Below are positions 43,644-52,430 of a stretch of 64,000 bases of DNA, one piece after another (within the stretch, counting starts at the first letter, position 1; every line of letters begins with the position of its first letter). A program made the translations under genes and the position numbers. The notes under the pieces are model-generated. The model had not been told where the DNA came from. It was given only the letters and a program-made list of their open reading frames with translations, and did no database searches. The stretch is taken from positions 524,725 through 588,724 of the forward strand of contig NZ_KK211347.1 of assembly GCF_000621785.1 (NCBI RefSeq), written 5' to 3'. The stretch is from Ruminococcus flavefaciens ND2009. Lineage in GTDB: Bacteria; Bacillota; Clostridia; Oscillospirales; Ruminococcaceae.

Positions 43644-46600
43644 ATGAAGAACAGTATGCTTAAAAGAAGAGCAGCTTCAATCGCAGCAGCGGCTATGATG
43701 ACAGTGTCGGCAGCAGTCGGCACAGCAGCTTCATCAATGTCCGTTATCACCGCAGGAAGCGGGCTCACAGCCTATGCAGCCGAAAGCAGCGTGAAGATAC
43801 TCAGTTCCGCAGGCTTCGGCGAGGGAATGTATGCCACATGGTCATCGGTATCGGGAGCAGGCGGCTACAACGTCTATGTTGACGGCGTCCAGATCGACAC
43901 CATGCTTGTGAGACAGTACAGCGGCTATATGAGAGCAGATGCCGTGGGACTGAAGGCAGGCAGCCACACAATGCGCATAGTTCCTGTTATAGGCGGCAAG
44001 GAGGACAGCTCAAAGGCAGCAGAGGCAAAGGCAGAAGCCTATGCCCATGACCGCAGCGGCTTCGGATTCGTGAACGGAAGCTCCAGCGGTGCCTACAACA
44101 ATGACGGTACTCTTAAAAGCAATGCCATAGTGATCTATGTTACGGAAGGAAACAAGGACACGGTATCAGCAAGCATCGACTCCACAGGAAAGGGAGCCGC
44201 AGCGGTGACGGGCGTGCAGAATATAATCACCGCATACAAGAAGGGCAAGGAGTCAAGACCGCTGAATATCCGCTTTATCGGAAATATCACCGATCCATCC
44301 GTTCTCATGAAGGGAGACCTTATGGTGGATACAGTCACAGCAGGCTGCACCATCGAGGGCATAGGCAATGACGCAACTCTCAACGGTTTTGGTCTCGTCA
44401 TGAAGAACTGTTCCAACGTAGAGGTAAGAAACCTGGGCTTCATGAACTGCAACAGCAGCGAGGGCGACAACTGCGGACTCCAGCAGAACAACAACCACAT
44501 CTGGGTCCACAACTGCGACTTCTTCTACGGAGACGCAGGCTCTGACGCCGATCAGGCAAAGGGCGACGGAGCTCTTGATACCAAGACCTCTACCTATATC
44601 ACTCACTCTTACAATCACTTCTGGGACAACGGAAAGTGTAATCTCCAGGGCATGAAATCAGAGAGCACCGAGAATTACATAACCTACCACCACAACTGGT
44701 ACGATCATTCCGATTCCCGCCATCCCAGAATAAGGACCTGTTCCGTACACTGCTACAACAATTACTTTGACGGCAATGCAAAGTACGGCGTAGGCGTTAC
44801 CATGGGAGCTTCCTGCTTTGTGGAGAGCAACTATTTCCGCAACTGCAAGTATCCCATGCTCATCTCCCTTCAGGGCTCCGATGATCTTTCAGGCGGCACC
44901 TTCTCGGGAGAAGCAGGCGGAGTCATCAAGTCCTTCGGCAACATCATGACAGGTCAGAAGGCGTACACTACCTATCAGGAGAACAGCACTGATTTCGACG
45001 CCTATGAGGCTTCCTCAAAGACAGAGAAGATAGGAGCTTCAGTAAAGGCTAAATCAGGCGGAACAGCCTATAACAACTTTGACACATCAAGTGTGATGTA
45101 CACCTACACAGCGGACAGTGCAGCTGATGTACCTGCCATAGTAACGGCAAAGGCAGGCAGAGTTGACGGCGGCGACTTCAAGTGGCAGTTCAACAACTCG
45201 GTTGACGACGAGAGCTACGCAGTAAATCAGGCACTTAAATCTGCGCTCAGTTCCTACAAGGGCACAGTGACCGCAATAGGCAGCGGCTTCAAGGAGGACA
45301 GCTCCTCAGCCCCTGTAGTCACAACGTCAGCTATCCCCGTTATCACCACGCAGCCTGTAGTTACAACTATCCCTGTGACACAGCCTGCCAAGACCACAAC
45401 TGTGCCTGTATCAGTTACCCCGGTTACAGGCGCAAACGTGATCTATGCTTCTCCCAACGGTGGAGGAGACGGTAAGACCATGAATACCCCCACAGATGTT
45501 CTTACCGCGATCAAGTCGGTACCTGCGGGCGGCACTATCTATCTTCTCGGCGGCACATATAAATACAGCTCGCCCATTATGATAGAGGAGAGCAACGCAG
45601 GCAAGTCTGGCGCATACAAGACCATCGCAGCCTACCCCAATGCGGCGGTAAAGTTCGACTTCTCGGGCGAAGCGGTATCAGGCACTAACCGCGGATTCGT
45701 CCTTGACGGCTCATACTGGCATTTCTACGGCTTTGAGATAGCCAATGCAGGCGATAACGGAATGCTCCTTTCGGGCGACAACAATATCATCGAGATGATG
45801 GTATTTGACAATAATCAGGATACAGGCTTACAGATCTCCAGATACAATACCTCGTATACAAGTGTATCCCAGTGGCCCACAAACAACCTTGTGAAGAACT
45901 GCACCTCACGCAATAACTGCGACGATGCCACAATGGAGAACGCAGACGGATTTGCTGCAAAGCTCACCTGCGGCGAGGGCAATGTATTCGACGGCTGTAT
46001 CGCTTACAACAACTCCGATGACGGCTGGGACCTCTATGCAAAGACCGAGACAGGTCCTATCGGCAGTGTGACTATAAAGAACAGTATAGCCTTCCGCAAC
46101 GGCTTTACCGAGAACGGCAGAGGCTACGGTGACTGTGACGGAAACGGCTTCAAGCTTGGCGGCGGCGGAGTAGGTACACGCCACACCGTTGAGAACTGCC
46201 TTTCCTTTGAGAACCTGAACTGCGGATTTACCGATAACAACAATCCAAAGTTCGGCGACATGAAGAACTGCACCGCATACAACAACGGTATCGGCGGCAA
46301 CGGCAAGTCCAATTACATGGTATACCGCTGCGACACATCGGCTAAGTTCAGCGGAATGATGTCCTACATCAACACAGGCAAGGTCTCAAAGACCAACGCC
46401 GCAGGCATAAAGGTATCCAATGACAAGTTCGTTGGTATCATGAGCGATTCCGTATATTACAACGCCAAGTATTATTACGCAAAGTCAGCTGTTACCATGA
46501 CCAACGGCGCTAAGCTGGGCGACATCGTAACACCTGCCGACAGCGACTTCATAAGCCTCAGCGTTGCAGCCATGGGAACAGATTTCCACAAGGCATGGAG

Positions 46601-47441
46601 AAACGCAGACGGCTCGCCCAAGCCCTCGGGATTTGCCGAGACAGCCTCGGGCAGCACATTCAAGAGCATAGGCTACCACATGAGCGGCGGAGTATCACAG
46701 ACCGCAACTCCGAACCCCTATGCAGCAGGAACAGCACCTGCACAGACAACTGCTCCCGTGCAGCAGCCTGCGACTACTACAAGCAGCAGTCAGCCTGCAC
46801 AGAGCACCACGACAACAGTAACTTCACCTGTTGTACCCGTATCCGGCGGCTATGTACACAACTTCACCGAAAACGGTACACAGAGCAGCTTCTACAGCAT
46901 TACCGGTAACCTCTCTGACGCTAAAGGAACTGTGAATTATGACGGTAAGGCCCTGACAAGATGCCTGAAGATCGAGACAGCAACAGCTATAAGCTTCAAC
47001 GCTCCTTCAAACGGCAGACTTACCCTCGTATTCACAGAGCCTGCGGCAACTATCAAGATAGACGGTATCAAGTATACATCATCGGGCGACGGTATCATCA
47101 CCGCAGATCTTTCCGCAGGTGCACATACAGTCGCAAAGGCAGACGCAGCAAACCTGTTCTACATGGTATTCTCGGCAGCTGAGGGACAGCCTGCTGTCAC
47201 CACTACAACTGCGAAGCCCTACAACGGCAAGGCAGGAGATGTAAACGGCGACGGCACAGTCGAACTTGCTGATGCTATACTCATCATGCAGTCACTTGCA
47301 AATCCCGACAGATACCAGATCAAGTCCGAGTTTCGCGTAAACGCTGATGTCAGCGAGCCGGGAAGCGGTATCACAGCCAATGACGCACTGGCTATACAGA
47401 AGTATCTCCTTGGCCTTCTGCCAGCTCTCCCCGAGTCCTGA
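43644..47441 (+). CDS. pectate lyase PL1-PL9 with CBM77-like module and dockerin
   Basis: 1265 aa from the ATG at 43644 (SD GGAGGG). Signal peptide, a small Fn3-like domain (about 45-130), a PL1 parallel beta-helix (about 135-450) with GLQQNNNHIWVHN, DGALDTKTSTYITHSYNHF and the basic loop DSRHPRIR near residue 357; a Thr/Pro linker; a PL9 domain (about 597-1000) with GFEIANAG, DGFAAKL (candidate catalytic lysine) and NSDDGWDLY; another linker; a CBM77-like domain (about 1070-1180); and a dockerin (about 1194-1265). Both lyases cleave polygalacturonate by beta-elimination. The same architecture is known in R. flavefaciens, where CBM77 binds homogalacturonan. Acts outside the cell in the cellulosome. 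Confidence 0.93.
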   Translation: MKNSMLKRRAASIAAAAMMTVSAAVGTAASSMSVITAGSGLTAYAAESSVKILSSAGFGEGMYATWSSVSGAGGYNVYVDGVQIDTMLVRQYSGYMRADAVGLKAGSHTMRIVPVIGGKEDSSKAAEAKAEAYAHDRSGFGFVNGSSSGAYNNDGTLKSNAIVIYVTEGNKDTVSASIDSTGKGAAAVTGVQNIITAYKKGKESRPLNIRFIGNITDPSVLMKGDLMVDTVTAGCTIEGIGNDATLNGFGLVMKNCSNVEVRNLGFMNCNSSEGDNCGLQQNNNHIWVHNCDFFYGDAGSDADQAKGDGALDTKTSTYITHSYNHFWDNGKCNLQGMKSESTENYITYHHNWYDHSDSRHPRIRTCSVHCYNNYFDGNAKYGVGVTMGASCFVESNYFRNCKYPMLISLQGSDDLSGGTFSGEAGGVIKSFGNIMTGQKAYTTYQENSTDFDAYEASSKTEKIGASVKAKSGGTAYNNFDTSSVMYTYTADSAADVPAIVTAKAGRVDGGDFKWQFNNSVDDESYAVNQALKSALSSYKGTVTAIGSGFKEDSSSAPVVTTSAIPVITTQPVVTTIPVTQPAKTTTVPVSVTPVTGANVIYASPNGGGDGKTMNTPTDVLTAIKSVPAGGTIYLLGGTYKYSSPIMIEESNAGKSGAYKTIAAYPNAAVKFDFSGEAVSGTNRGFVLDGSYWHFYGFEIANAGDNGMLLSGDNNIIEMMVFDNNQDTGLQISRYNTSYTSVSQWPTNNLVKNCTSRNNCDDATMENADGFAAKLTCGEGNVFDGCIAYNNSDDGWDLYAKTETGPIGSVTIKNSIAFRNGFTENGRGYGDCDGNGFKLGGGGVGTRHTVENCLSFENLNCGFTDNNNPKFGDMKNCTAYNNGIGGNGKSNYMVYRCDTSAKFSGMMSYINTGKVSKTNAAGIKVSNDKFVGIMSDSVYYNAKYYYAKSAVTMTNGAKLGDIVTPADSDFISLSVAAMGTDFHKAWRNADGSPKPSGFAETASGSTFKSIGYHMSGGVSQTATPNPYAAGTAPAQTTAPVQQPATTTSSSQPAQSTTTTVTSPVVPVSGGYVHNFTENGTQSSFYSITGNLSDAKGTVNYDGKALTRCLKIETATAISFNAPSNGRLTLVFTEPAATIKIDGIKYTSSGDGIITADLSAGAHTVAKADAANLFYMVFSAAEGQPAVTTTTAKPYNGKAGDVNGDGTVELADAILIMQSLANPDRYQIKSEFRVNADVSEPGSGITANDALAIQKYLLGLLPALPES

Positions 47442-47475
47442 GATCCGACAGGACTTCGGTATAATGATATGATGG

Positions 47476-47508
47476 AAAAAGGAACCTCCCCATAAGGTTC
47501 CTTTTTTC
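47476..47508 (+). terminator. intrinsic terminator after the pectate lyase gene
   Basis: AAAAAGGAACC (47476-47486) pairs with GGTTCCTTTTT (47496-47506). Confidence 0.9.
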
Positions 47509-47570
47509 ATAATTTAAGCAGCAGCTTAAATTATCACAATAATTTTACATATTCGATAGCTGAAAAAGCC

Positions 47571-47599
47571 TTGACACAGGGCTTAAAAAGGACTATAAT
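47571..47599 (+). promoter_or_regulatory. full-consensus promoter of the mannanase gene
   Basis: TTGACA, 17-base spacer, TATAAT. Confidence 0.9.
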
Positions 47600-47610
47600 A
47601 AAGTTATAGG

Positions 47611-47630
47611 TTATTGGTCGTATCCAATAA
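47611..47630 (+). promoter_or_regulatory. leader hairpin of the mannanase gene
   Basis: TTATTGG/CCAATAA around a 6-base loop, ending right before the AGGAGG SD. Confidence 0.55.
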
Positions 47631-47645
47631 AGGAGGATATTGAAA

Positions 47646-49754
47646 ATGAATGGAAAGCTTAAAAAAACACTGGCACTGACAGCTGCGGGAGTTATGGCAG
47701 CAGTACAGTGCAGCACCGCAGGTCTTTTCACTTCCATTGCAGCAGGGGAGACAGCTGCAACATCTTTCCCTTACGTTATTGAGGGCGAGAAAATGGAGGA
47801 CGCTGACCTGTGGACAAGTATCTATCAGACAGAGATACCCGGTTATTCGGGGGATGGATTCTTCTATCTGACAGCATCACCTGCTTCATTTGAGGTGACT
47901 GTTCCCGCCGACGGAATGTACTCCATAATGGTACACGGCGCACAGATCCTCGACAAGGGCGCAAGACAGCAGGCTGTCAAGATAAACGGAGTAAAATACA
48001 CAACTCAGGCAGCCTATTCCGATAAGTGGACGGATTATGACTTCGGAATGGTGCGAATGAACAAGGGTGTGAACACTATCGAATTCATCAGTGAATACGG
48101 CTACATGGCAATTGATACGGTAACGGTGGACGAGGCACAGTTCCCCGACCTCTCAAAGGCTGACGGCACAACAGTTGATCCCGATGCTACTCCCGAAACA
48201 AAGGCACTCATGAAGTACCTCAAGAGCGTTTACGGCAAGCATATCCTTTCGGGTCAGCAGGAGATATACGGCGGCGGTCATGGCGTTGATACCACTATCC
48301 GCTATGACGCAAATGCCAACAAGTGCGTGGACAGCGACGGCGTTGAGTACGTCATCGACGAGGAGAGCTGGGACAAGACCGAGAGCGGCGAGAAGTTCCC
48401 ATGGCACTGCACAGGTCCCGACGGACAGGTCTATACCTACAGCACTCAGAACCGCAACTACTCATACAATGACTATAACTTTGAGGTAAGATACATCAAG
48501 GAGCTCACAGGCGAGGAGCCCGCTATCCGCGGCTTTGACTTCGGAAGCTACTGCCCCTGCTATGCCTGGGACGACGGCGTGGCACAGCGTATGATCGACT
48601 GGGCTACCAAGAAGAACGGTATCTGCACAGCTTCATGGCATATAAACGTTCCTACAAGCAAGGCTGACTATACTCTCGGAGAGCCTCTTGACTTCTCCAA
48701 GACCACATATACCGAGAAGACTGACTTCATCACCAAGAACTGCATGGTAAAGGGCACAATGGAGTATGATTACTTCCAGCTCTGTATGAAAAATCTTGCA
48801 GCTGAGCTGAAGAAGCTCCAGGACGCAGGGGTTCCTGTTATCTTCCGTCCCTTCCATGAGGCGGAGGGCAACCCCAGCCGTACCGAGGATCCCATTGACG
48901 GTTCCGGCGCATGGTTCTGGTGGGCGAAGGAAGGCGCAGTTGTATACAATCAGCTGTGGAACTTCCTCCAGGACACACTGAGAGACGAGTACGGTCTCCA
49001 CAACCTCATCTACGAGCAGAACCTGTACGCATGGTCTGACAATTCCGCAAAGTGGTATTCGGGCGATGACAAGGTGGACATCGTAGGCTTTGATAAGTAT
49101 AACTGCCAGTACAACCGTCATGACGGCAAGCAGCAGGGAACTCCCAACGAGGACGCTGAGGCTGGCATATTCTACACGCTGAACAAGTTCGTCAAGGGCA
49201 AGAAAATGGTAGCAATGCCCGAGAACGATTCCTGCCCAAGCCTGAACAATATGCAGGTCGAGCACGCATACTGGCTGTACTTCTGCCCCTGGTACGATTC
49301 AGAGCAGTCTCACTTCCTCTGCGGCAAGGAGTATCAGGACCCCGAGACCTTCACAGAGCTTTACAAGAGCGATTTCTGCATCACACTGTCAGAGCTCCCC
49401 AAGGACCTCTACAAGGGAAGCGCAGAGCAGCCCAAGACCACCACAACTACCACAACAGCTCCCAAGGTGACCACCACAACAACTACAAGCAAGCCTGTTG
49501 ACAAGGACATCGTTTACGGCGATACCAACTGCGATACAAAGGTAGAGCTTGCAGACGCTATCCTCATAATGCAGTCCATTGCAAACCCCGACAAGTACGG
49601 TCTGAAGGGCACTTATGAGAAGCACCTCACCGAAAAGGGCAAGGCAAACGGCGACGTTGACAAGGAGACAGAGGGACTTACCTCCAACGACGCTATGTTC
49701 ATTCAGGAGTTCCTTCTCAAGAAGAGAACAACTCTTGACCCAAGCGCAAAATAA
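47646..49754 (+). CDS. CBM35-GH26 beta-mannanase with dockerin
   Basis: 702 aa from the ATG at 47646. Signal peptide, a CBM35-like beta-sandwich (about 38-165, with GEKMEDAD), a GH26 TIM barrel (about 180-560), a Thr-rich linker of two (TTTTTT) blocks and a dockerin (about 623-702). In the GH26 domain the acid/base glutamate is about E405 in RPFHEAEG and the candidate nucleophile about E526 in AMPEND. HGVD and GQQEIYG at the domain start are family-like. It cleaves beta-1,4-mannan or glucomannan. The dockerin is of the long-insert kind also seen in the Ig-like and GH2 proteins. Confidence 0.93.
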   Translation: MNGKLKKTLALTAAGVMAAVQCSTAGLFTSIAAGETAATSFPYVIEGEKMEDADLWTSIYQTEIPGYSGDGFFYLTASPASFEVTVPADGMYSIMVHGAQILDKGARQQAVKINGVKYTTQAAYSDKWTDYDFGMVRMNKGVNTIEFISEYGYMAIDTVTVDEAQFPDLSKADGTTVDPDATPETKALMKYLKSVYGKHILSGQQEIYGGGHGVDTTIRYDANANKCVDSDGVEYVIDEESWDKTESGEKFPWHCTGPDGQVYTYSTQNRNYSYNDYNFEVRYIKELTGEEPAIRGFDFGSYCPCYAWDDGVAQRMIDWATKKNGICTASWHINVPTSKADYTLGEPLDFSKTTYTEKTDFITKNCMVKGTMEYDYFQLCMKNLAAELKKLQDAGVPVIFRPFHEAEGNPSRTEDPIDGSGAWFWWAKEGAVVYNQLWNFLQDTLRDEYGLHNLIYEQNLYAWSDNSAKWYSGDDKVDIVGFDKYNCQYNRHDGKQQGTPNEDAEAGIFYTLNKFVKGKKMVAMPENDSCPSLNNMQVEHAYWLYFCPWYDSEQSHFLCGKEYQDPETFTELYKSDFCITLSELPKDLYKGSAEQPKTTTTTTTAPKVTTTTTTSKPVDKDIVYGDTNCDTKVELADAILIMQSIANPDKYGLKGTYEKHLTEKGKANGDVDKETEGLTSNDAMFIQEFLLKKRTTLDPSAK

Positions 49755-49767
49755 CGACCTCCAATAG

Positions 49768-49799
49768 AAAAGCTGCACGGTTTCCGCCGTGCAGCTTTT
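49768..49799. terminator. bidirectional terminator between mannanase and thioesterase
   Basis: Perfect 13-bp stem AAAAGCTGCACGG/CCGTGCAGCTTTT with a 6-base loop, T/A ends on both strands. Confidence 0.92.
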
Positions 49800-49802
49800 G
49801 GT

Positions 49803-50237
49803 TTATTCCTCTGATGATATTTTTAGTAATTCGTTGAAGATATTATAGATATGGGGGAATTTCAGCTTTGTTCTGAGGGGCTTCATATCCGTGTCGGTGA
49901 AGCAGTGAGAGGAGCTTCCCTCGGCGCAGAGCTCTCCGGTTTTCAGGCTGATGACCCTGTATGCCAGGTGGAGGGTAGTTCCGTTGAACTTAGTCACTTT
50001 TATGCCGGACTGAAAAGCCTCCCCGAAGACCAGCGGATGCTTGTAGGTGCATTCCACGGACAGCACAGGCATGAGGACGCCTTCCGCCTCTATATTCTCA
50101 AAGGGCATACCTGCCTCAGCAAGATAGTGGACCCTGGTCTCCTCGAAAATGCGGATATAGTTTGAGTGATGGACTATCCCCATTTTGTCTGTTTCGTAGT
50201 AGTTTACCTTTCTTTCGTATGGTCTGATCTCTGTCAT
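49803..50237 (-). CDS. YbgC-like acyl-CoA thioesterase (hot-dog fold)
   Basis: 144 aa from the ATG at 50237 (SD AAAGGAT); the longer in-frame start at 50282 has no SD. Hot-dog 4HBT fold with YYETDKMGIVHHSNYIRIFEETR near residue 12: the catalytic aspartate stands in ETDKMG and HHSNY is typical of the YbgC group. It hydrolyses short- or medium-chain acyl-CoA; the in vivo substrate is unknown. Convergent with the mannanase gene, sharing its terminator. Confidence 0.88.
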   Translation of the reverse strand: MTEIRPYERKVNYYETDKMGIVHHSNYIRIFEETRVHYLAEAGMPFENIEAEGVLMPVLSVECTYKHPLVFGEAFQSGIKVTKFNGTTLHLAYRVISLKTGELCAEGSSSHCFTDTDMKPLRTKLKFPHIYNIFNELLKISSEE

Positions 50238-50286
50238 AGTGTTTATCCTTTCTGTATGGCATTTGCAGTTTTTACGCCGCATACCG

Positions 50287-50315
50287 TTGATTTATTGTTT
50301 TTTTTGTGTTATAAT
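50287..50315 (+). promoter_or_regulatory. promoter of the cardiolipin synthase gene
   Basis: TTGATT, 17-base spacer, TATAAT. Confidence 0.75.
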
Positions 50316-50344
50316 AATTTTATCATTTTACCCGGAGGTGAGAT

Positions 50345-51877
50345 ATGAAGCTCAAAAAACTTCTCAGCAGCATACTCAGCAGCAACGCCGCATTCGTGAT
50401 CCTTCTGCTGTTGCAGATAGGTTTCCTGATGCTGGCGGTAATGAGCCTGGGAGAGCGTTTCGTGTTCGTATATTTCGCTCTCATCGTACTTGATATAATA
50501 CTTGCCATTTACCTGACAAACAAGAACGATCCCATTTCCTATCGTGTTTCGTGGATAATCATTATCAGTATCTTCCCCCTGCTGGGCGGAGTATCCTATC
50601 TGTTCATCAAGCTGACCCAGCAGTTCCCCAAGTCCATAGATATGCGCAACCAGAAGCAGACAAAGGCGCTTCTGGTGCAGGAGGACGCTGTCATGGAGGA
50701 GCTGAAGCTGAGCTGTCCTGATTCTGTCAATCTTGCACGGTATGTCACCGACTTCGGACTTTATCCCGTTTACAGGAATACCTCTGCAGAGTACTTCCCC
50801 CTGGGCGAGATACAGTTCGAGAACCTCATAGCACAGCTGGAAACGGCTAAGAACTTCATCTTCCTTGAGTTCTTCATCATCACCGAGGGCTATATGTTCG
50901 ACGTGATGTCCGAGCTCCTTATCCGCAAGGCTAAGGAGGGTGTGGACGTAAGGCTAATGTATGACGGTATTGGTACGGGAATGCTCAATTCCGTGAAGCC
51001 CTTCCGCAGACTTGAGGAGGGCGGCGTCAAGTGCAAGGTGTTCAACCCATTCCGTCCCATGATCTCCTCGGTGCAGAACAACCGCGACCACAGAAAGATA
51101 GTCATAATCGACGGACACACAGCCTTCAACGGCGGGACCAATCTTGCAGATGAGTACATCAACCGCAAGGAGCGTTTCGGACACTGGAAGGACACTGCAA
51201 TTATGGTAAGGGGACAGGCTGTATGGAATTACACAGTCATGTTCCTCCAGCTCTGGGAGAAGGCAGAGGACGAGGAGTTTCTGAAATATCAGCCTCAGCA
51301 CTCTGAGTTATTCAGCTTCCTGGGCAGCGATGGCTTTATACAGCCATTTTCCGACTCTCCCCTTGACGAGGAGCCCGTTGGAAAGCGTGTTTACATGGAG
51401 CTCATAAACAATGCCCGCGAGTATGTCTGCATAACCACGCCATACCTGATACTTGATGAGGAGATGCTCAACGCTCTGGGCTTTGCGGCAAAAAAGGGAG
51501 TGGATGTGCGCATAATCACACCCCATATCCCCGATAAGTGGTACGTTCACATGATAGCCTGGAACAACTACGCCACCCTTACGGAAACAGGAGTAAAGAT
51601 ATACGAATACACTCCCGGATTTATCCATGCCAAGACCTGTGTTGCGGACGGAAAGACCGCGGTGGTCGGCACTATCAATTTTGATTACAGAAGCTTTTAT
51701 CTGCATTTTGAATGCGGCTCAGTGCTGTATGACTGCTCCGTGATAAAGAAGATAGTCCGCGATTTTGAAAAGACCGTGGAGCTTTCACATCTTGTCACAG
51801 CGGAGGAGTGTGCTGCAAGACCCGTATTGAAGAAGGCAGCAGGAGCGGTGCTGAATATGTTCGCACCACTGCTCTAA
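50345..51877 (+). CDS. cls: cardiolipin synthase
   Basis: 510 aa. Two N-terminal membrane helices (about 13-62) followed by two phospholipase D domains with HKD motifs: HRKIVIIDG near residue 240 and HAKTCVADG near residue 427. It joins two phosphatidylglycerol molecules. SD CGGAGG about 6 bases upstream. Its 3' end overlaps the convergent GNAT gene by 4 bases. Full length; nothing odd in the motifs seen. Confidence 0.94.
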   Translation: MKLKKLLSSILSSNAAFVILLLLQIGFLMLAVMSLGERFVFVYFALIVLDIILAIYLTNKNDPISYRVSWIIIISIFPLLGGVSYLFIKLTQQFPKSIDMRNQKQTKALLVQEDAVMEELKLSCPDSVNLARYVTDFGLYPVYRNTSAEYFPLGEIQFENLIAQLETAKNFIFLEFFIITEGYMFDVMSELLIRKAKEGVDVRLMYDGIGTGMLNSVKPFRRLEEGGVKCKVFNPFRPMISSVQNNRDHRKIVIIDGHTAFNGGTNLADEYINRKERFGHWKDTAIMVRGQAVWNYTVMFLQLWEKAEDEEFLKYQPQHSELFSFLGSDGFIQPFSDSPLDEEPVGKRVYMELINNAREYVCITTPYLILDEEMLNALGFAAKKGVDVRIITPHIPDKWYVHMIAWNNYATLTETGVKIYEYTPGFIHAKTCVADGKTAVVGTINFDYRSFYLHFECGSVLYDCSVIKKIVRDFEKTVELSHLVTAEECAARPVLKKAAGAVLNMFAPLL

Positions 51878-52425
51878 CGGTATTCCTCTCTTAGTATACT
51901 GTATACCCTGACGTCCACCACGCCCTTGTTGGTACGCTCTGAGCGGCGCAGGGTACCCTCGTATGTCATACCGCATTTTTCCATGACACGGCCCGAAGCA
52001 GGATTGCGCGGGTCGTGTTTTGCTTCTATGCGGCAGGCTCCCACGGTGTCAAAGAAAAAGCCCATGACAGCATGAAGGGCTTCCGTGGTATAGCCCTTGT
52101 TCTGAAAGGCTCTGCCGATGCAGTAGCCCACCTCTATTGTGTCAGTGTCATCGTAAACATTGGCAGCTGATACGGTACCCACGGGTTCGCCGATCTCTTT
52201 CGGCACTATAGCCCAGTGGTACCATCTCATGTCTCTGTACTTTTCTTCCCAGAAGCGGGCGAGACTTTGTGTTTCCGAAAGAGCGGAGTGATTTTTCCAC
52301 CGCAGGAATTCCGTTACCATCGGGTCACTTGTCCAGTTGCGGAAAGCCGCTTCCGAGTCGGCATATTCAAAGCGCCTCAGAACGAGGCGCTTTGTTTCAA
52401 GTTTAACTGTTCCTTTGTGTTCCAT
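51874..52425 (-). CDS. GNAT acetyltransferase, RimJ/RimL type
   Basis: 183 aa. Starts with the RimJ/RimL-type LETKRLVLRRFEYAD, then EVGYCIGRAFQNKGYTTEALHAV with the acetyl-CoA binding block and NPASGRVMEKCGM. Probably acetylates an amino group of a protein N-terminus or small molecule; substrate unknown. Its start has a rather poor SD and the stop overlaps cls from the other side. The stop of the GGDEF gene lies 5 bases upstream of this start, so the two may share a transcript. Confidence 0.88.
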   Translation of the reverse strand: MEHKGTVKLETKRLVLRRFEYADSEAAFRNWTSDPMVTEFLRWKNHSALSETQSLARFWEEKYRDMRWYHWAIVPKEIGEPVGTVSAANVYDDTDTIEVGYCIGRAFQNKGYTTEALHAVMGFFFDTVGACRIEAKHDPRNPASGRVMEKCGMTYEGTLRRSERTNKGVVDVRVYSILREEYR

Positions 52426-52430
52426 AGTGT

